The notes: generated by a model from the letters alone, not told the origin. Numbered from the stretch's first letter, positions 12,436 through 24,502 are shown. The stretch is 64,000 bases of DNA from Carya illinoinensis (GCF_018687715.1 NC_056753.1:12394501-12458500), one strand, 5' to 3'. A program made the numbers and translations.

Positions 12436-14442
12436 TATGATGCCCCCAAATCCCATGTACAGACACGGGAAAATTGAGACGTCCAGATGATGACAACACG
12501 GGTCACCACCCTATCGCCAAGTGCCAAGTATGTGTACATGCAACAAGTGTGCAAAAGAAAACACGCAGCGGATAAACAAAGTCATATAACTAAGTACCAG
12601 AATTTTTCTATATTTAATACAAACCCGTTCCAAAACATACATAATAAAATATCACAAGCTACAAATATTGTTTCAAAACCAACTACAAGGCATAAACTCC
12701 CAATCAAAATTCCGGCGGAGCCGCCTCCTCGGGCTTAGCCTCCTCCTCTTCCTTGATCTCTACATCAAAATCTACGGTACCAAAAATGGTGCCGCAGGTA
12801 AGTGAGATCCAAACGCCACAAGATAAAAACATATTAAGCTCAACAATATGCATGAAAGAATGCAAATGCACATGTCCCATAAAAACCACATTTTTCCACG
12901 CACGCCAAAAATCCCATTTGGCCCCAAAAATGTATTACTTTCCAACTCATGCCAAAAGTCTCATTTGGCCCAAAATATATCCTTTAAACATAACCTCGCA
13001 ATTATTCCCGATAATGGCCCAAAACCCAAACCATCAGAGCACTGTAGGCGGGAATCGCAGGCGGGACTCTACCACCATCGTCCCTACGTGTGCACCGTAG
13101 GCAGGAATCACAGGCGGGACTCTACCACCATCCCTGCTCACCACCATCCCTACGCGTGCACCGTAGGCAGGAATCACAGGCGGGATTCTACCACCGTCCC
13201 TACTTACCACCATCCCTACGCCGCGTGCACCGTAGGCGGGAACCTCAGGCGGGATTCTACCACCGTCCCTGCTTACCACCATCCCTACACATGCCTCTGA
13301 CTCGAACCAGTCATTCCAACCGTTCACATATACCATAAATCATTTCTCTCTTACAAGTCCAGTTTTCATTTTACAAACACATGTACATGCATGCAACTAC
13401 ACAAAAACCCGGTTTTCCCTTTTTTAAACATAAACATACGTGCACTATACAATGCAATCATCAAGGCACAAATATCTCCAACAAAAATCAACATCAACCA
13501 AACAACTCCGTCCTCAATCTATCCAACCCCTGAACTCCTCGGACTCAGCCCGGAATCAACCAACCAGTCAAATAATTTATTGTAAGAGAAAAAATGTATT
13601 TAAATCTAAAATAGAGTTTGAAAAATACTTACAGCGTTATAAGGTATTTTTCAAAAGCTCACGACGTTGCAAACGACGGAGAAAAAACAACGTAACAGTG
13701 TATTTTACACTGTGGATGTGGGTAGTAAATTACCCACTTTCGAACGGGGACAAATCAAGACACGAAATTGATAGGGAATGGTCTAGAGATGTTTATGAAA
13801 CTAATGGAAGTGAGTTTTGGCCTTGGGTGGCAGTGAAAATGGCGGTGGAAGTGCAAAAAGGGGCTGATCGGAGTTAAGCTCGTGAGAGCTGCTCCGGCAA
13901 CGGATCGGGACCGAAATTGGGTATGTTAGGACAGCAAGAGGTAGGGGAAGAAGTGGTGAAGAGGTGGTGGCTGTAGGGGTTAACGGCGGCTCGGATGTGG
14001 CTAATTTTTGGTGGGCGTGTTCACCGACCGGAGGGGGGTTTTTCTGGGTGGGAGGTGTTGGCCACGCCTGCCGGCAGCAGTGGTTCTGGGCAGAAGGCTG
14101 GATGACGACAGGAAGAGAGGGAGAGAGCCGTGCGCGCGGGAGAGGAGAAGAAAAAGGAAGAACAAGAAAAGAAAGAAAAAGGAAAAAGGGAAAAAGGAAA
14201 AGAGAAAAGAAAAAGAAAAGATATGGGAAAAGAAATAAGGTCCAATCCTCACCTCCGGAGTTTGAAAACTGATCCGACGAAAACGATTTTAAAAACAATA
14301 AAACGACTAAAATAAATTAAACACCACATCAATTAAAATAAAACCAATTAAAATACAATAATTTAAAATAAAAGAACTAATATATTAATTAAATTAAAAA
14401 CAACTCATTCAGCGAAAATACACGTAGAAACGGGGTATCACA
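12436..14442 (-). repeat. 3' LTR of the family-A element
   Basis: In minus orientation it starts TGTGATACCCCGTTTCTACG at 14442 and ends ...GGATTTGGGGGCATCATA at 12436. It is 2007 bp. It contains a purine-rich tract (14130-14230) and a tandem block (about 13036-13295). Differences from the partner LTR are frequent in the first 160 bases, so the insertion is not recent. Confidence 0.9.
13036..13295. repeat. Tandem repeat block in the family-A 3' LTR
   Basis: Four units of roughly 60-75 bases share CACCGTAGGCGGGAATCACAGG, then GGGAC/TTCTACCACC and CCACCATCCCTACG. Unit length varies by gain or loss of a CCCTGCTCACCACCATC segment. A shorter array of the same unit lies in the partner LTR. Confidence 0.85.
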
Positions 14443-14457
14443 TCCTCCCTCCCTTAA
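14443..14457 (-). other. Polypurine tract of the family-A element
   Basis: The minus strand reads TTTAAGGGAGGGAGGA directly before the TGTGATACC LTR start. Just upstream is TTCGAGGACAAAATTT, a sequence typical of the end of the internal region in plant chromoviruses. Confidence 0.8.
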
Positions 14458-16630
14458 AAACAAATTTTGTCCTCGAAATTTGTGAGGTCAAACATCAGCG
14501 CCAAAAGATACAGGATACAACTCAGAACATAATTGAGAGATACATATCATCGACAACTCCCAACAAATCCAATGGTTATTATCTTCACATCATAAATTGC
14601 TAATATCGACGACGCCTTTGCTTTACCTTTCGAATTTTCATCCTATTCCAACTTTGGTAATCTAATAGCCACTTCCAAAGTTAACCATCAATAAATGAAA
14701 TTTGCATGACCAAAAGATTAATCTCCCATTAAAACTTCGAATCACTACTAATTCCTCAAAATCGACACAAAATTTGAATTTCTAAGTATCTCCAAAAATC
14801 ATGCTGCGCACTCTGATAACTCGCCAAAATACATAAAGGTTATATCCTCATAAATTAACATCATCAAGTACAAGCTCAATCCACACCTAATCACAAGAAA
14901 ACCTTTATCACATTTCCATAGAAAATAATATACCTCCAAAAACCACAAATCTCCACTCATTCCTCAGTTGGCCATCGTTGCCCTAATCAAACATCAACAT
15001 TCCACAAAAATACATCTATTGATTGATGACAGAAATTAGTACTAATCAACCTCTAGGCCCCAAATTGAAAACACATAACATCATCCCAAAATAAACCTGT
15101 CTCTTCTAAAGATAAGGAACATATACAAAAGGCCCAAGTCCTTCCCAGAAAACCAACGAGAGCGCCTATAACCTCTATCCGATATCCCACACTTCAAGTT
15201 CATTACCTATATTTTGAATAACATCTAATCTTGCAGTAACTTACTCACTATAAACTACCATTGACTTCAAGTCGCAATTAATTCTCAAAATAAACACAAC
15301 AGTTGTTACAAACCATCATCCCAATGGGTAACCCGCTTCGACTGCACATTCCGTTCAACCTACCAAACAACTCAAAGCCAAAATCTCTTGAATTTAATAT
15401 TATCACACAGATTCCTCTTCAACTCCTACCAAGCCAAAAATAGATGAGACTAGGACCAGCACTCCCTGAAATCTATACACACTTACCATTACTACTCATC
15501 GATCTCATGTACTCTTAGCCGACACCATAAATCATTCAAACGTACAAGTGATCCATTACCACATTTCCATCATCTGGACTTATATCCTCAACTCAACGAG
15601 ATTCATTCTTGAATCTACTCAACTTATATCCTTAAATCAGCAACCAGCCATTGCTTGAAGTTTGGTATCGAGAATGACCTTAAACCTGCTAAGAATCCAT
15701 TCCCAAAAGTCTACGGATCACATAGCCTCAAATTCAATCATATTCAATACCAACACAAAATCTACTATTTCCAACACCCTGATGGATTTATATCTTTCGA
15801 ATCAATAAAAATCATTTCCTAAAATCTGCTACTACAACCTCGAGTTAACAACAATTATTTTCTAAACTAGCTCGATATCTTCAATCCTCAAAGAAATATG
15901 CGAACTAGATCATTACCTCCAATCCTCAAAGAAATCTACTCTAGAAAACTTTTCATATCAATAACTCAACTCTAATCAACCCTATTTTAATGGTTACAAA
16001 CTAATCACTCACTAGAGTAGATCAAGCTACAACACTAAGTCTGTAAAACTAAGAACTCAATTCTTATTATAAATTAGTCCTTCAACTCTGCAATTCTAAA
16101 ACCTTAAATCAAATAAGAATCATCTTCGAAACTTCTAAGATCAATGAACTCACATCCCATAATAGAAAAATCGACTCCCAAATCTTTCAAATTCTGAAAC
16201 ATTAATAGATGATAAATCATTTTTTGAAATTCTCAAGATTGGTGGCTTTAATCCAAAACATTCATCTCAAAAGCTTGTAAAATCTAAAGCCCCAATTGCC
16301 ACCAAATTACTCATCCGAATCATGAAATCTAAACCTCGAAGTTTAATTATTTCCCCCCAAAGCTTGTCGAACCTAACCCCTTAATTACCATAAACTTATT
16401 TTCCTAAAATCTATAAGGCCCCAAACTTTAAAACTTCGCTGAAACTTCATAAAATCTATCCTTGAAATTTGTTGAACTTACAACCTACTGCGTTATAGAC
16501 CATTTCATAAACTCCACATAACCAAAGAACTCAATTATTCTACTTCCCTAAAAGATCACCCAGATCATGCAATTCTCTCAAAGCCTCGATAATATATAAA
16601 AAAAAACAAACCACACAAGGCGTTCATCAT
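14458..16630 (-). other. Non-coding interior of the family-A element
   Basis: No long reading frame and no recognisable protease, reverse transcriptase, RNase H or integrase motif on either strand. Composition is AT-rich with repeated short AAATTTCGA/CAATCTAAA-like words. It replaces the place where pol would be expected. Only the last bases before the polypurine tract resemble a chromovirus pol 3' end. Confidence 0.7.
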
Positions 16631-16636
16631 GAAGGG

Positions 16637-17737
16637 TTAGATTAGACCCATACTTGCCATGACTCCAGCATTTTGAGTCTCTGTAACCTCGCCTCCAACG
16701 GTACCAAGAGTCATTGCGTACATTCGAGCCTGAGCTAATTGCCTCTGGTTAGTTCTACCACTGCGACGAGCTCCACGACTTTCTTGAACTCGACTAGAGC
16801 ACTCACAAGCAAAATGCCCCGTCTGACCGCATTTAAAACATTGGTTACTACCCAGACGACACTCGCCTCCGTGAGCTCTATTACATCTTCCACAAACTGG
16901 CACTCGTCCTCCCATACGCACTCCCGAGGCTACTTGTGGTCGAGTCACGGTCTGCTAAACAAACTTCTGAGGTGAACCCGAACTACTTCCTTCACCAGTA
17001 AAACTCTGTCTCTTTTGTCCTAGAGGGGAGCCCATACTCAAATTAACCTCTCGCTTGGCAAGAGTGGCTAAGTCAACCAATTCCTGAAAAGTGGCAATCC
17101 GGTGGCAGACTACCATTCTGCGTATATTAGGATGCAGACCCTCCTGGAAACGTTCGGCCTGCATCTCCTTCGTGGTGATGAGGTGGGGAGCAAATCGCCC
17201 AAGCTCTATAAATCTTCGGGCGTACTGTTCCACGGTCATACTCCCTTGGACCAAGCTTGTGAACTCTCTTGCTTTTTGCCACCTCACAGAAGCGGGAAAG
17301 AATCGATCATTAAATTCTTTCTTAAAGCGCTGCCAGGTCACAGCGGCGAAAGACCCCAATTCTGACTCCAACATTACTCTTTTTGTATCCCACCATTTAG
17401 AAGCAGTGCCTTGCAATAGATAGCTGACATAAAGTACTTGTTGCGCCTCAGTGCAACCACATACTTCAAACGTTCTTTCTAAATCTCTGACCCACTTTCC
17501 AGCCTGAAGTGGATCCTCTTCTCCCGTGAAGGGTGGAGTTCTATGCACTAGAAAGCACTCATAGGTGCATCCAGCTTGCACCACTCCACACGGCCCTCCT
17601 TGTGGCCAAGGCCCTTCTTGTTGTGGCCTAAAATTTTGCTGCATGAACTTAGTCATTTGCCTTAGTGCTTAGGCTATGGCATCATCTCTCGGTGTATCGT
17701 CCCAAGGCCCTTGAGTAGACTTTCTTGGCCTAACCAT
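16637..17737 (-). pseudogene. gag: Chromovirus (Tekay/Del-type) gag
   Basis: The start at 17737 gives MVRPRKSTQ. The Retrotrans_gag capsid domain follows, with FTGEEDPLQAGKWVRDLER, GTASKWWDTKR, FNDRFFPASVR and VEQYARRFIELGRFAP. It ends in two Cys/His clusters, CGRCNRAHGGEC and a CCHC knuckle CFKCGQTGHFACEC. Three stops are visible: about 17668, about 16952, and after MASMGLI at about 16637. That last point corresponds to the beginning of protease in autonomous relatives. Gag would package element RNA in cytoplasmic particles. Here the frame is largely preserved (two internal stops in about 365 codons) although pol is missing. Upstream are the primer site (18021-18032) and the 5' LTR. Confidence 0.88.
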
Positions 17738-18020
17738 CTTCCTACCACAACACAACCTTTGACCCCCTTTAAGAAACGAAAAAAAAAAAACCAATAACAT
17801 AAAACCAAAACCAAAACCGAAACCACATAACAAGAAAATACAATATACTAGCATGCAATAACATAACTAAATAAATAAATACAAGCAAACAAGCTCAAAT
17901 AAATTCAAAACAAATAAAACATGTCAAATAGAAACTTTACTTAAAATAAATTTTAAAACACAACTTTAAAAACATTCTAGTACTACCTACGGGACATGTG
18001 GTTTTACCCAGAGCCAAATC

Positions 18021-18032
18021 GCTCTGATACCA
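18021..18032 (-). other. Primer-binding site (tRNA-iMet type) of the family-A element
   Basis: The minus strand has TGGTATCAGAGC two bases after the LTR end at 18035. This is an exact match to the common plant initiator-Met primer site. Confidence 0.92.
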
Positions 18033-18034
18033 CC

Positions 18035-20054
18035 TGTGACACCCCCAAATCCCCACGTACAGACACGGGAAAATCGAGACGTCCCGATAATGACAACACG
18101 GGTCACCACCCTATCGCCAAGTGCCAAGTGTGTGTACATGCAACAAGTGTGCAAAAAAAAAAAACACGTAGCGAATAAACAAAGTTATATAACTAAGTAC
18201 CAGAATTTTTCTATATTTAATACAAACTCATTCCAAAACATACATAATAAAATATCACAAGCTACAAATATTGTTTCAAAACCAACTACAAGGCATAAAT
18301 TCCCAATCAAAACTTCGGTGGAGCCGTCTCCTCAGGCTCAGCCTCCTCCTCCTCGATCTCTGCATAAAAATCTACGGTACCAAAAATAGTGCCGCAGGTA
18401 AGTAAGATCCAAACGCCACAAGATAAAAACATATTAAGCTCAACAATATGCATGAAAGAATGCAAATGCACATGTCCCATAAAAATCACATTTTTTCACG
18501 CACGCCAAAAATCCCATTTGGCCCCAAAAACAATTACTTTCCAACTCATACCAAAAGTCTCATTTGGCCCAAAATATATCCTTTAAACATAACCTCGTCA
18601 TTATTCCCGATAATGGCCCAAAAACCAAACAATCAGAGCACTGTAGGCGGGAATCGCAGGCAGGACTCTACCACCATCCCTGCTCACCACCATCCCTACA
18701 TGTGCACCGTAGGCGGGAATCACAGGCAGGATTCTACCACCGTCCTTGCTTACCACCATCCCTACGCCACGTGCACCGTAAGCGGGAACCTCAAGCGGGA
18801 TTCTATCACCATCCCTGCTTACCACCATCCCTACACGTGCCTCTAACTCAAACCAGTCAGTCCAACCGTTCACATATACCATAAATCATTTCTCGCTTAC
18901 AAGCCCAGTTTTCATTTTACAAACACATGTACATGCATGCAATTACACGAAAACCCGGTTTTCCCTTTTTTAAACATAAACATGCGTGCACTATACAATG
19001 CAATCATCAAGGAACAAATATCTCCAACAAAAATCAACATCAACCAAACAACTCCGTCCTCAATCCATCCGACCCCCGAACTCCTCAAACTCAGTCCGGA
19101 ATCAACTAACCAGTCAAATAATTTATTGTAAGAGCAAAAATATATTTAAATATAAAATAGAGTTTGAAAAATACTTAAAGTGCTATAAGGTATTTTTTGA
19201 AAGCTCATGACGTTGCAAACGGCGGAGAAAAAGCAATGTAACAGTATATTTTACACTGTGGGGGTGGGTAATAAATTACCCACTTTCGAACGGGGACAAA
19301 CCAAGACACGAAATTGATAGGGAATGATATAGAGATGTTTATGAAGCTAATGGAAGTGAGTTTTGGCTGTGGGTGGCGGTGGAAATGGCGGTGGAAGTGC
19401 AAAAAGGGGCTAATCGGAGTTGAGCTCATGGGAGCTGCTCCGGCAACGGATCGGGGCCAGAATTGCGTGGGTTAGATGGCAAGAGGTAGGGGAAGAAGTG
19501 GTGAAGAGGTGGTGGCTGTAGGTGGAGCGACGACATCGGAAATGGCTCAAAACCGTGCAGAAAGGTGGGGCTCTAGGGGGTTAACGGCGGCTCGGATGGG
19601 GCTGATTTTTGGTGGGGGTGTTCACCGGCCGGAGGGGGGTTTTTCTGGGTAGGAGGTGTCGGCCACGCCGGCTGGCGGTGGTGGTTCTGGGCAGAAGGCT
19701 GGACAACAACGGGAAGAGAGGGAGAGAGCCGTGCGCGCGAGAGAGGAGAAGAAAAAGGAAGAAGAAGAAAAGAAAGAAAAAAGAAAGAAAAATGTAAAAG
19801 GGAAAAAGGAAAAGAGAAAAGAAAAAGAAAAGATGAGGGAAAAGAAATGAGGTCCAATCCTCACCTCCAAAGTCCGAAAACTAATCCGACGAAAACGATT
19901 TTAAAAACTATAAAATGACTAAAATAAATTAAACACCACATCAATTAAAATAAAACTAATTAAAATATAATAATTTAAAATAAAAGAACTAATATATTAA
20001 TTAAATTAAAAACAACTCATTCAGTGAAAATACACGTAGAAACGGAGTATCACA
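18035..20054 (-). repeat. 5' LTR of the family-A element
   Basis: It is 2020 bp, from TGTGACACCCCCAAATCC (plus-strand view) to CGGAGTATCACA. It matches the 12436-14442 LTR throughout, including the tandem block (about 18640-18842, one unit fewer) and the purine tract (19735-19845). Confidence 0.92.
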
Positions 20055-20059
20055 CTTAA

Positions 20060-20666
20060 CAAGAGGATTGTATCCACAAATGCACCTTTGTCACATCACG
20101 TAGCTCGAGACTAACCTCGAGTCACGTCACGACGCCCGTCATGCTTCCATTGTACTACTTTGATACTTTTCCACCACTTCACACATACTCTCAACCGTAG
20201 GTCAACCACAAGGTGACACCCATCACCTTGGACTACAGGCCACGTCACAACTGCTTTGGGACACTGTTACACAGTTCCTGACTCTATACAATACACTCTA
20301 CGCTCTTCAACTATGCAACCATCCTTTTATACGTGACACATCTTATGGTGCATCGCTACACAACACAGAGTACACGCCACATGTACTCTCTTCACCCTAA
20401 GCCACACGTCACTACGCCACACGGTGCGTCACTGTACTTTATAGAGCGTACTCCACGTGTACTCCCTTCACACACCATGTTGCATCACAACTACAGCATA
20501 CAACTCACGCCCATACTTCACAGCACAGTCCATAACACTACATAATTATGCCCAATACTTTACTACACAACCACACTTCACAATGAACTCCACAACACTA
20601 ACATCATAGTCCACAACCTATTAACTAGCATATATCATAAATAACGAGAGATAGAGGGTTATACCA
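20060..20666 (-). repeat. Family-B LTR copy B1, right part
   Basis: The reverse complement matches 41761-42420 of B2 closely: ATAACCCTCTAT, GTGGAGTTCA-TGTGAAGTGTGG, GTACACGTGGAGT, and GGTGTCACCTT. It continues the B1 copy interrupted at 12430. CCATC occurs at both outer borders (10387-10391 and 20664-20668), possibly a target duplication, though the right edge lacks a standard LTR start. Confidence 0.75.
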
Positions 20667-20883
20667 TCGATGGGTTTAGGTGTAGAGTTGTGATTGTGAT
20701 GGTGCTAGTTGTTTTATTGGGGTTTAAATTGGCTATAGATTTAGCAGGTGTTTTGGTGATTGGTTGTGTAGTGGTTTTGTGTTGAGCCCAAGTGTTGGAT
20801 AGAATATTTTTTTGTTGGATTGATGTACTTGGGCAACACATTGTTAGTATATATGATTTGAGTGGGATAAGGTGAATTAGTGC
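20667..20883. other. Unassigned stretch, possibly B-LTR sequence
   Basis: GT-rich on the plus strand with no supported coding sequence. It may be the continuation of the plus-strand B LTR, but the alignment by eye is weak. Confidence 0.3.
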
Positions 20884-22246
20884 TTGATTACATGCAAAGA
20901 ATAACGCGGTAATTGTAGCACAGCTTTGGAGTGTTGATTCCATAGGGAGACAAATTAAAAGAATAGCAGAAGGAACAAATAAACTAAATAAAAATATTAA
21001 ATGATTAATAGAAAACAAATATTTCTTTTAAATGCAAATTAAAGTGAAGCAAAGTTACTAATGGAAGAAGTACTCAAATTTGACGAATAGTAGAATGTTG
21101 GGAATCCCTTGCACAAATTCGATATTTTAATTATTCTTAATTTATTGAATAATTCAATTAGAAACTCAATTCCTGAAATTTCCAATCGGAAGGTATAGAT
21201 TTATAAACCAAAATTAAACCAAATGTAACTATTTGAAAAATCATTCACCACTTTTAAAATACGTAAATTATTATCCCTATTGAGAAAATCTAACAACGAC
21301 GATATACTTAGGAAGCGATATTGCAGCAAAGAACTAAATCAATATAGATAAATAATTGATCCAAAAATAATCAAAGAACCAATCTATTCAATAGAAAAAA
21401 CATGATTGAATCCATAAACAAAATAAATTCTATGATTATTCGTAGAAGAAAACAACAACAATGAATTAAAAATGATAAAACAAAAAAGTTTTAGTAATTG
21501 AAAATCAAATATATAGATTAAAAATAAATTAAAAATATCATCTAATGTGCAAGTTCATCCCTAGCCCTACTTGAGAATTTAGTTACCCATAAATATAATG
21601 GACAACAAAAATCTTCAGAGAAAGATAAAGCAAACGGCGGTCATGAAAGTGATTTTTTCATCTATTCCAATCTACTTCTTGTGCCTTTCCTCCTCTTCTA
21701 TTTCATGCTAATGATATGCTTATATAGGGTAGGAAAGAAACCCTAATGTCTTTATAATTTCCACATAAAAAAATTATTTAAATTTTAGGACTCATCTTGG
21801 CAGCCATGTATGTACTTCAGGAGTTCGAATTTGGAAATCCTTATTATAGACAAATTTATGTCCATTTAAGATAGCTTTCAAATGCATCAAGAATATCGTC
21901 AATCCAGTATGTGAGTAGAAAGTTACAGTCAAAATACTAAATTATGTCCCAGCTATCTCCTAGCAAATTTCGGACTTGGACTTCTTGCAGTTTCCTTTTG
22001 TGATTTTTTTCTTTTCTTTTCTTGATCCAAATTGCTCTCAAATCCCATGAAAGTCCTCCTTTGATTATGACTAGGTTTTGAATTGCTCTTTTATAAACTC
22101 TAAAATTAAACATAAAAATCTGTTTAGGAGTATCCCAAAGTAAATAGACACTTGATTCAACAATACACATTAATTTCTATTATTTCTATTCATATTTTAG
22201 CATTTTAATCCAATAATAGGTATTTAGAGTGCACTTCCATGCACTC
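20884..22246. mobile_element. Candidate 1.36-kb insertion flanked by ATTAGTGC
   Basis: The 8-bp direct repeat ATTAGTGC is at 20876-20883 and 22247-22254. Between them lies AT-rich sequence unlike its surroundings, with no ORF of known type. Ends show only weak inverted similarity (GATTACATGCAAAG against GAGTGCATGGAAGTG). An 8-bp duplication would fit a hAT-like element, but the class is unproven and the repeat could be chance. Confidence 0.4.
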
Positions 22247-22254
22247 ATTAGTGC

Positions 22255-24440
22255 TAATTATTGAATGGATACAGGGTCGTGATTTTGAGAGAGTTATGAT
22301 TGGTAACTTATAAAGTTTTGTAATTATGTGGTGTAGACGTGCAAATGGTATGGACAGATTTTAAGTTTAATGTTGGGTTCATTGCTTTGGGTATTGAGTA
22401 TAGATGAGCTTGTAAACATAAATGAGTGTTTTAATTGGTTATATGTTGATCTTAGGTGATAAAGGGGTATGATGCGTGTATGATTGGGTTGGTTGTATTG
22501 GTATGCTTGGGTGACTTGTGTTGTGCATTTAGGTGTGAGGATTTGAATTGGGACTTAGGATTGATGTGTATTGGATTATGTATGGGGGAAGGATGTTATT
22601 TAAAAACTGGTGTTGTGACTGCAGTTGGGTTGTATGGTGAGTTGGGACTAAGTGTAGACTTATGAATAAATGGTTGGAGATTTAAAGTGAAGCATGAAAG
22701 CTCACTTTGTTAATCAGAAAATGAAGTTGAGTTTCTAGATTTGTAGTTTAGGCCTAAGATTTATGTCAAGGGTTATACTTTAAGGATTGGAAGATGATAT
22801 GTGTATGTGAAATGAATGGGTATTTGGAATACTTAGAGGTGTAAGTTTATACAAATAAGGATGTCATGAAGAAGTATGTGAGTAAATAGATAAAGAGATT
22901 AATTGGATGATGACTAGTTGAGTGAAGAAAGTCTAAGTGAGAGGTTAAGGTTATGTGGAGTACAATTAACTAAGAGTTTGGGCTAGTTTATTATGCAAGT
23001 TTTATATTTAGTGTTCCTTTTAATGAGAAAGAAATGACATGAGATTACGAATGTGTGTAGATTGCCATCTAACATGCACATGAACGAATTGGACAAAATG
23101 TGCTTGGTATGGAGTCTAGGTAAGTATTATGTTCATGCTCTTTTAGAGTTGTCTAAAAGTATGAAAATGACAATGAATGTTGTATAAATTCTTTTATGAA
23201 ATGAAAAGAAAAGAAATGATTTTCTTAGAATGAAATTTTTTTACGAATCTATGATAAGGTATAAAGCTTAAGGCTCAATTTGGATACTGAGTACAAATGA
23301 GATGTTTTCATCTCATCAATACCGTACCCAATTTTTCCTATTCAAACACATTATATTTTATCTCTAAATTTTAAAAGCATCAACTTAAATAAACAGTAAT
23401 GAATAGTAAAATCTGATAGTGAACAATGTAGGAACAGTAATGAATAGTGCACAATTCGGCTGAAAATTTAAATAGTGGGACCCACACCTTTTTCAAATCC
23501 TAAAAATTAAAAACTATCACATCTCATCTCACTATCCAAGCACATATTTTTTTTATAAACTATTTTATCTCATCTTAACTCAAAAATTTTACTACTATTC
23601 AAAATATCTCATCTGAACTGTATATCTAAACGAGACCTAAGTATACATATGTACCAACCTTCTTTGGCAGCTACTTTTTACGCACCCCAAGAATAGTATA
23701 TGCATGTGATTGAATGTTATACGTAGTACGTATTGTATGTATGTTTCATGAAATGAATGATGAAGTTTTATGTTTTAAGTCATGAAAAGTGGTTTTTATG
23801 AAATAATCTGATGCACCTAAAGGATGAAAGGATTGAATGAATGAAAGTAATAAATGTTTTAATATATGAATGTACGTAATGTTCACGACTGATGAAAGAT
23901 GGTACTAAAGGACTGGGCAGATTGTAATGCCGGATAGGTAGTACTAGTAGTGCACCTAGTGCTGCCCCCTGACTAAGGGATTTCCAACCCACAACCACAG
24001 GTGGAATTAGATCCAAAAGATCGCTAACCCCAATACACAGGGCGTAATTGTGGGTACCATCTAAATAAAAGTGATAAGAATAAGTGTATTCATGAAAGGT
24101 TTTAATTTTATAAAGAAATTACAAGGTGTGAGATGTTTCAAGAAATGGAAACCATCTTGAAAGAAAAATCCCACCTTGTGATGTTTAAAAAAAAAAATGT
24201 TTTACATAAAGTATGTATGTGAATAAGAATGCATGAATGAAAATGTATGTTCTTATATTTTTATGACATGAAATAGTACTTACTGAATATTCGACTCATT
24301 TTGTTTTTATGTGTGCCCCTCCTAGGAATGAAATGGAGACGAAGTTTTAGGATAGACATGGCCCAAGGAAAAGGTGACGGAAGCCTAGACCCTTTGTGTA
24401 ATTTATGAAAGATCATTTATGTAAAAGGACTTGTACTTTA
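22255..24440 (+). repeat. Family-B LTR, 3' portion, plus orientation (B3)
   Basis: It parallels 42470-44110 of B2: GTTGATCTTAGGTGATAAA (22446), GCCATCTAACATGCACATGAA, TAGATTGTAATGCCGGATAGGTAGTACT (about 23918), and TTTTTATGTGTGCCCCTCC (24306). A Tourist-like MITE (23272-23637) splits it. The 3' edge is blurred near the GA microsatellite. The plus-strand ORF at 22456-22665 is not conserved in B2. Confidence 0.7.
23272..23637. mobile_element. Tourist-like (PIF/Harbinger) MITE, 366 bp, TSD TAA
   Basis: Ends GGCTCAATTTGGATACTGAG and, in reverse complement, GGTCTCGTTTAGATATACAG form an imperfect terminal inverted repeat. TAA flanks both sides (23269-23271, 23638-23640). The interior has CTCATCTCAC motifs and GTGGGACCCACAC. 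The equivalent position in B2 (about 43225) lacks it, which confirms insertion. The 3-bp TAA/TTA target is diagnostic of PIF/Harbinger MITEs. Confidence 0.82.
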
Positions 24441-24463
24441 AACAAATGATTTTTGCTGATTTG

Positions 24464-24467
<4 letters not shown>

Positions 24468-24500
<33 letters not shown>
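24468..24500. repeat. (GA)n microsatellite
   Basis: An uninterrupted AG run of about 33 bases. Confidence 0.95.

Positions 24501-24502
<2 letters not shown>

Larger units (their letters stand above)
12436..20054 (-). mobile_element. Complete family-A LTR retrotransposon, gag-only, 7.6 kb, TSD CTTAA
   Basis: Two LTRs (12436-14442 and 18035-20054) bracket a 3.6-kb interior, and CTTAA occurs on both sides (12431-12435, 20055-20059). On the minus strand the order is 5' LTR (20054 to 18035), TGGTATCAGAGC primer site, gag (17737 to 16637), a 2.2-kb region without coding sequence, a purine tract, then the 3' LTR. Gag is of chromovirus (Tekay/Del) type, but reverse transcriptase, RNase H and integrase are absent. 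Full-length elements of that lineage have several kb of pol between gag and the 3' LTR. It therefore looks like a non-autonomous element retaining only gag, as in the TR-GAG class. It could instead be an old autonomous copy with a large deletion. Confidence 0.9.

Noticed and set aside
13036..13295. Possible CRISPR-like array (spaced GTAGGCGGGAATCACAGG units)
   Set aside because: Plant nuclear context, spacers are themselves repeated, and the block lies inside an LTR.
13034..13338. ORFs with repeated HHRP/VGMVVSRDGG units
   Set aside because: They are translations of the tandem repeat in the A LTR, open on both strands; the frame is not preserved in the partner LTR.
20659..21018. 119-codon minus ORF
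   Set aside because: It spans the boundary between B1, an unassigned stretch and the candidate insertion, with no domain and no counterpart in B2.
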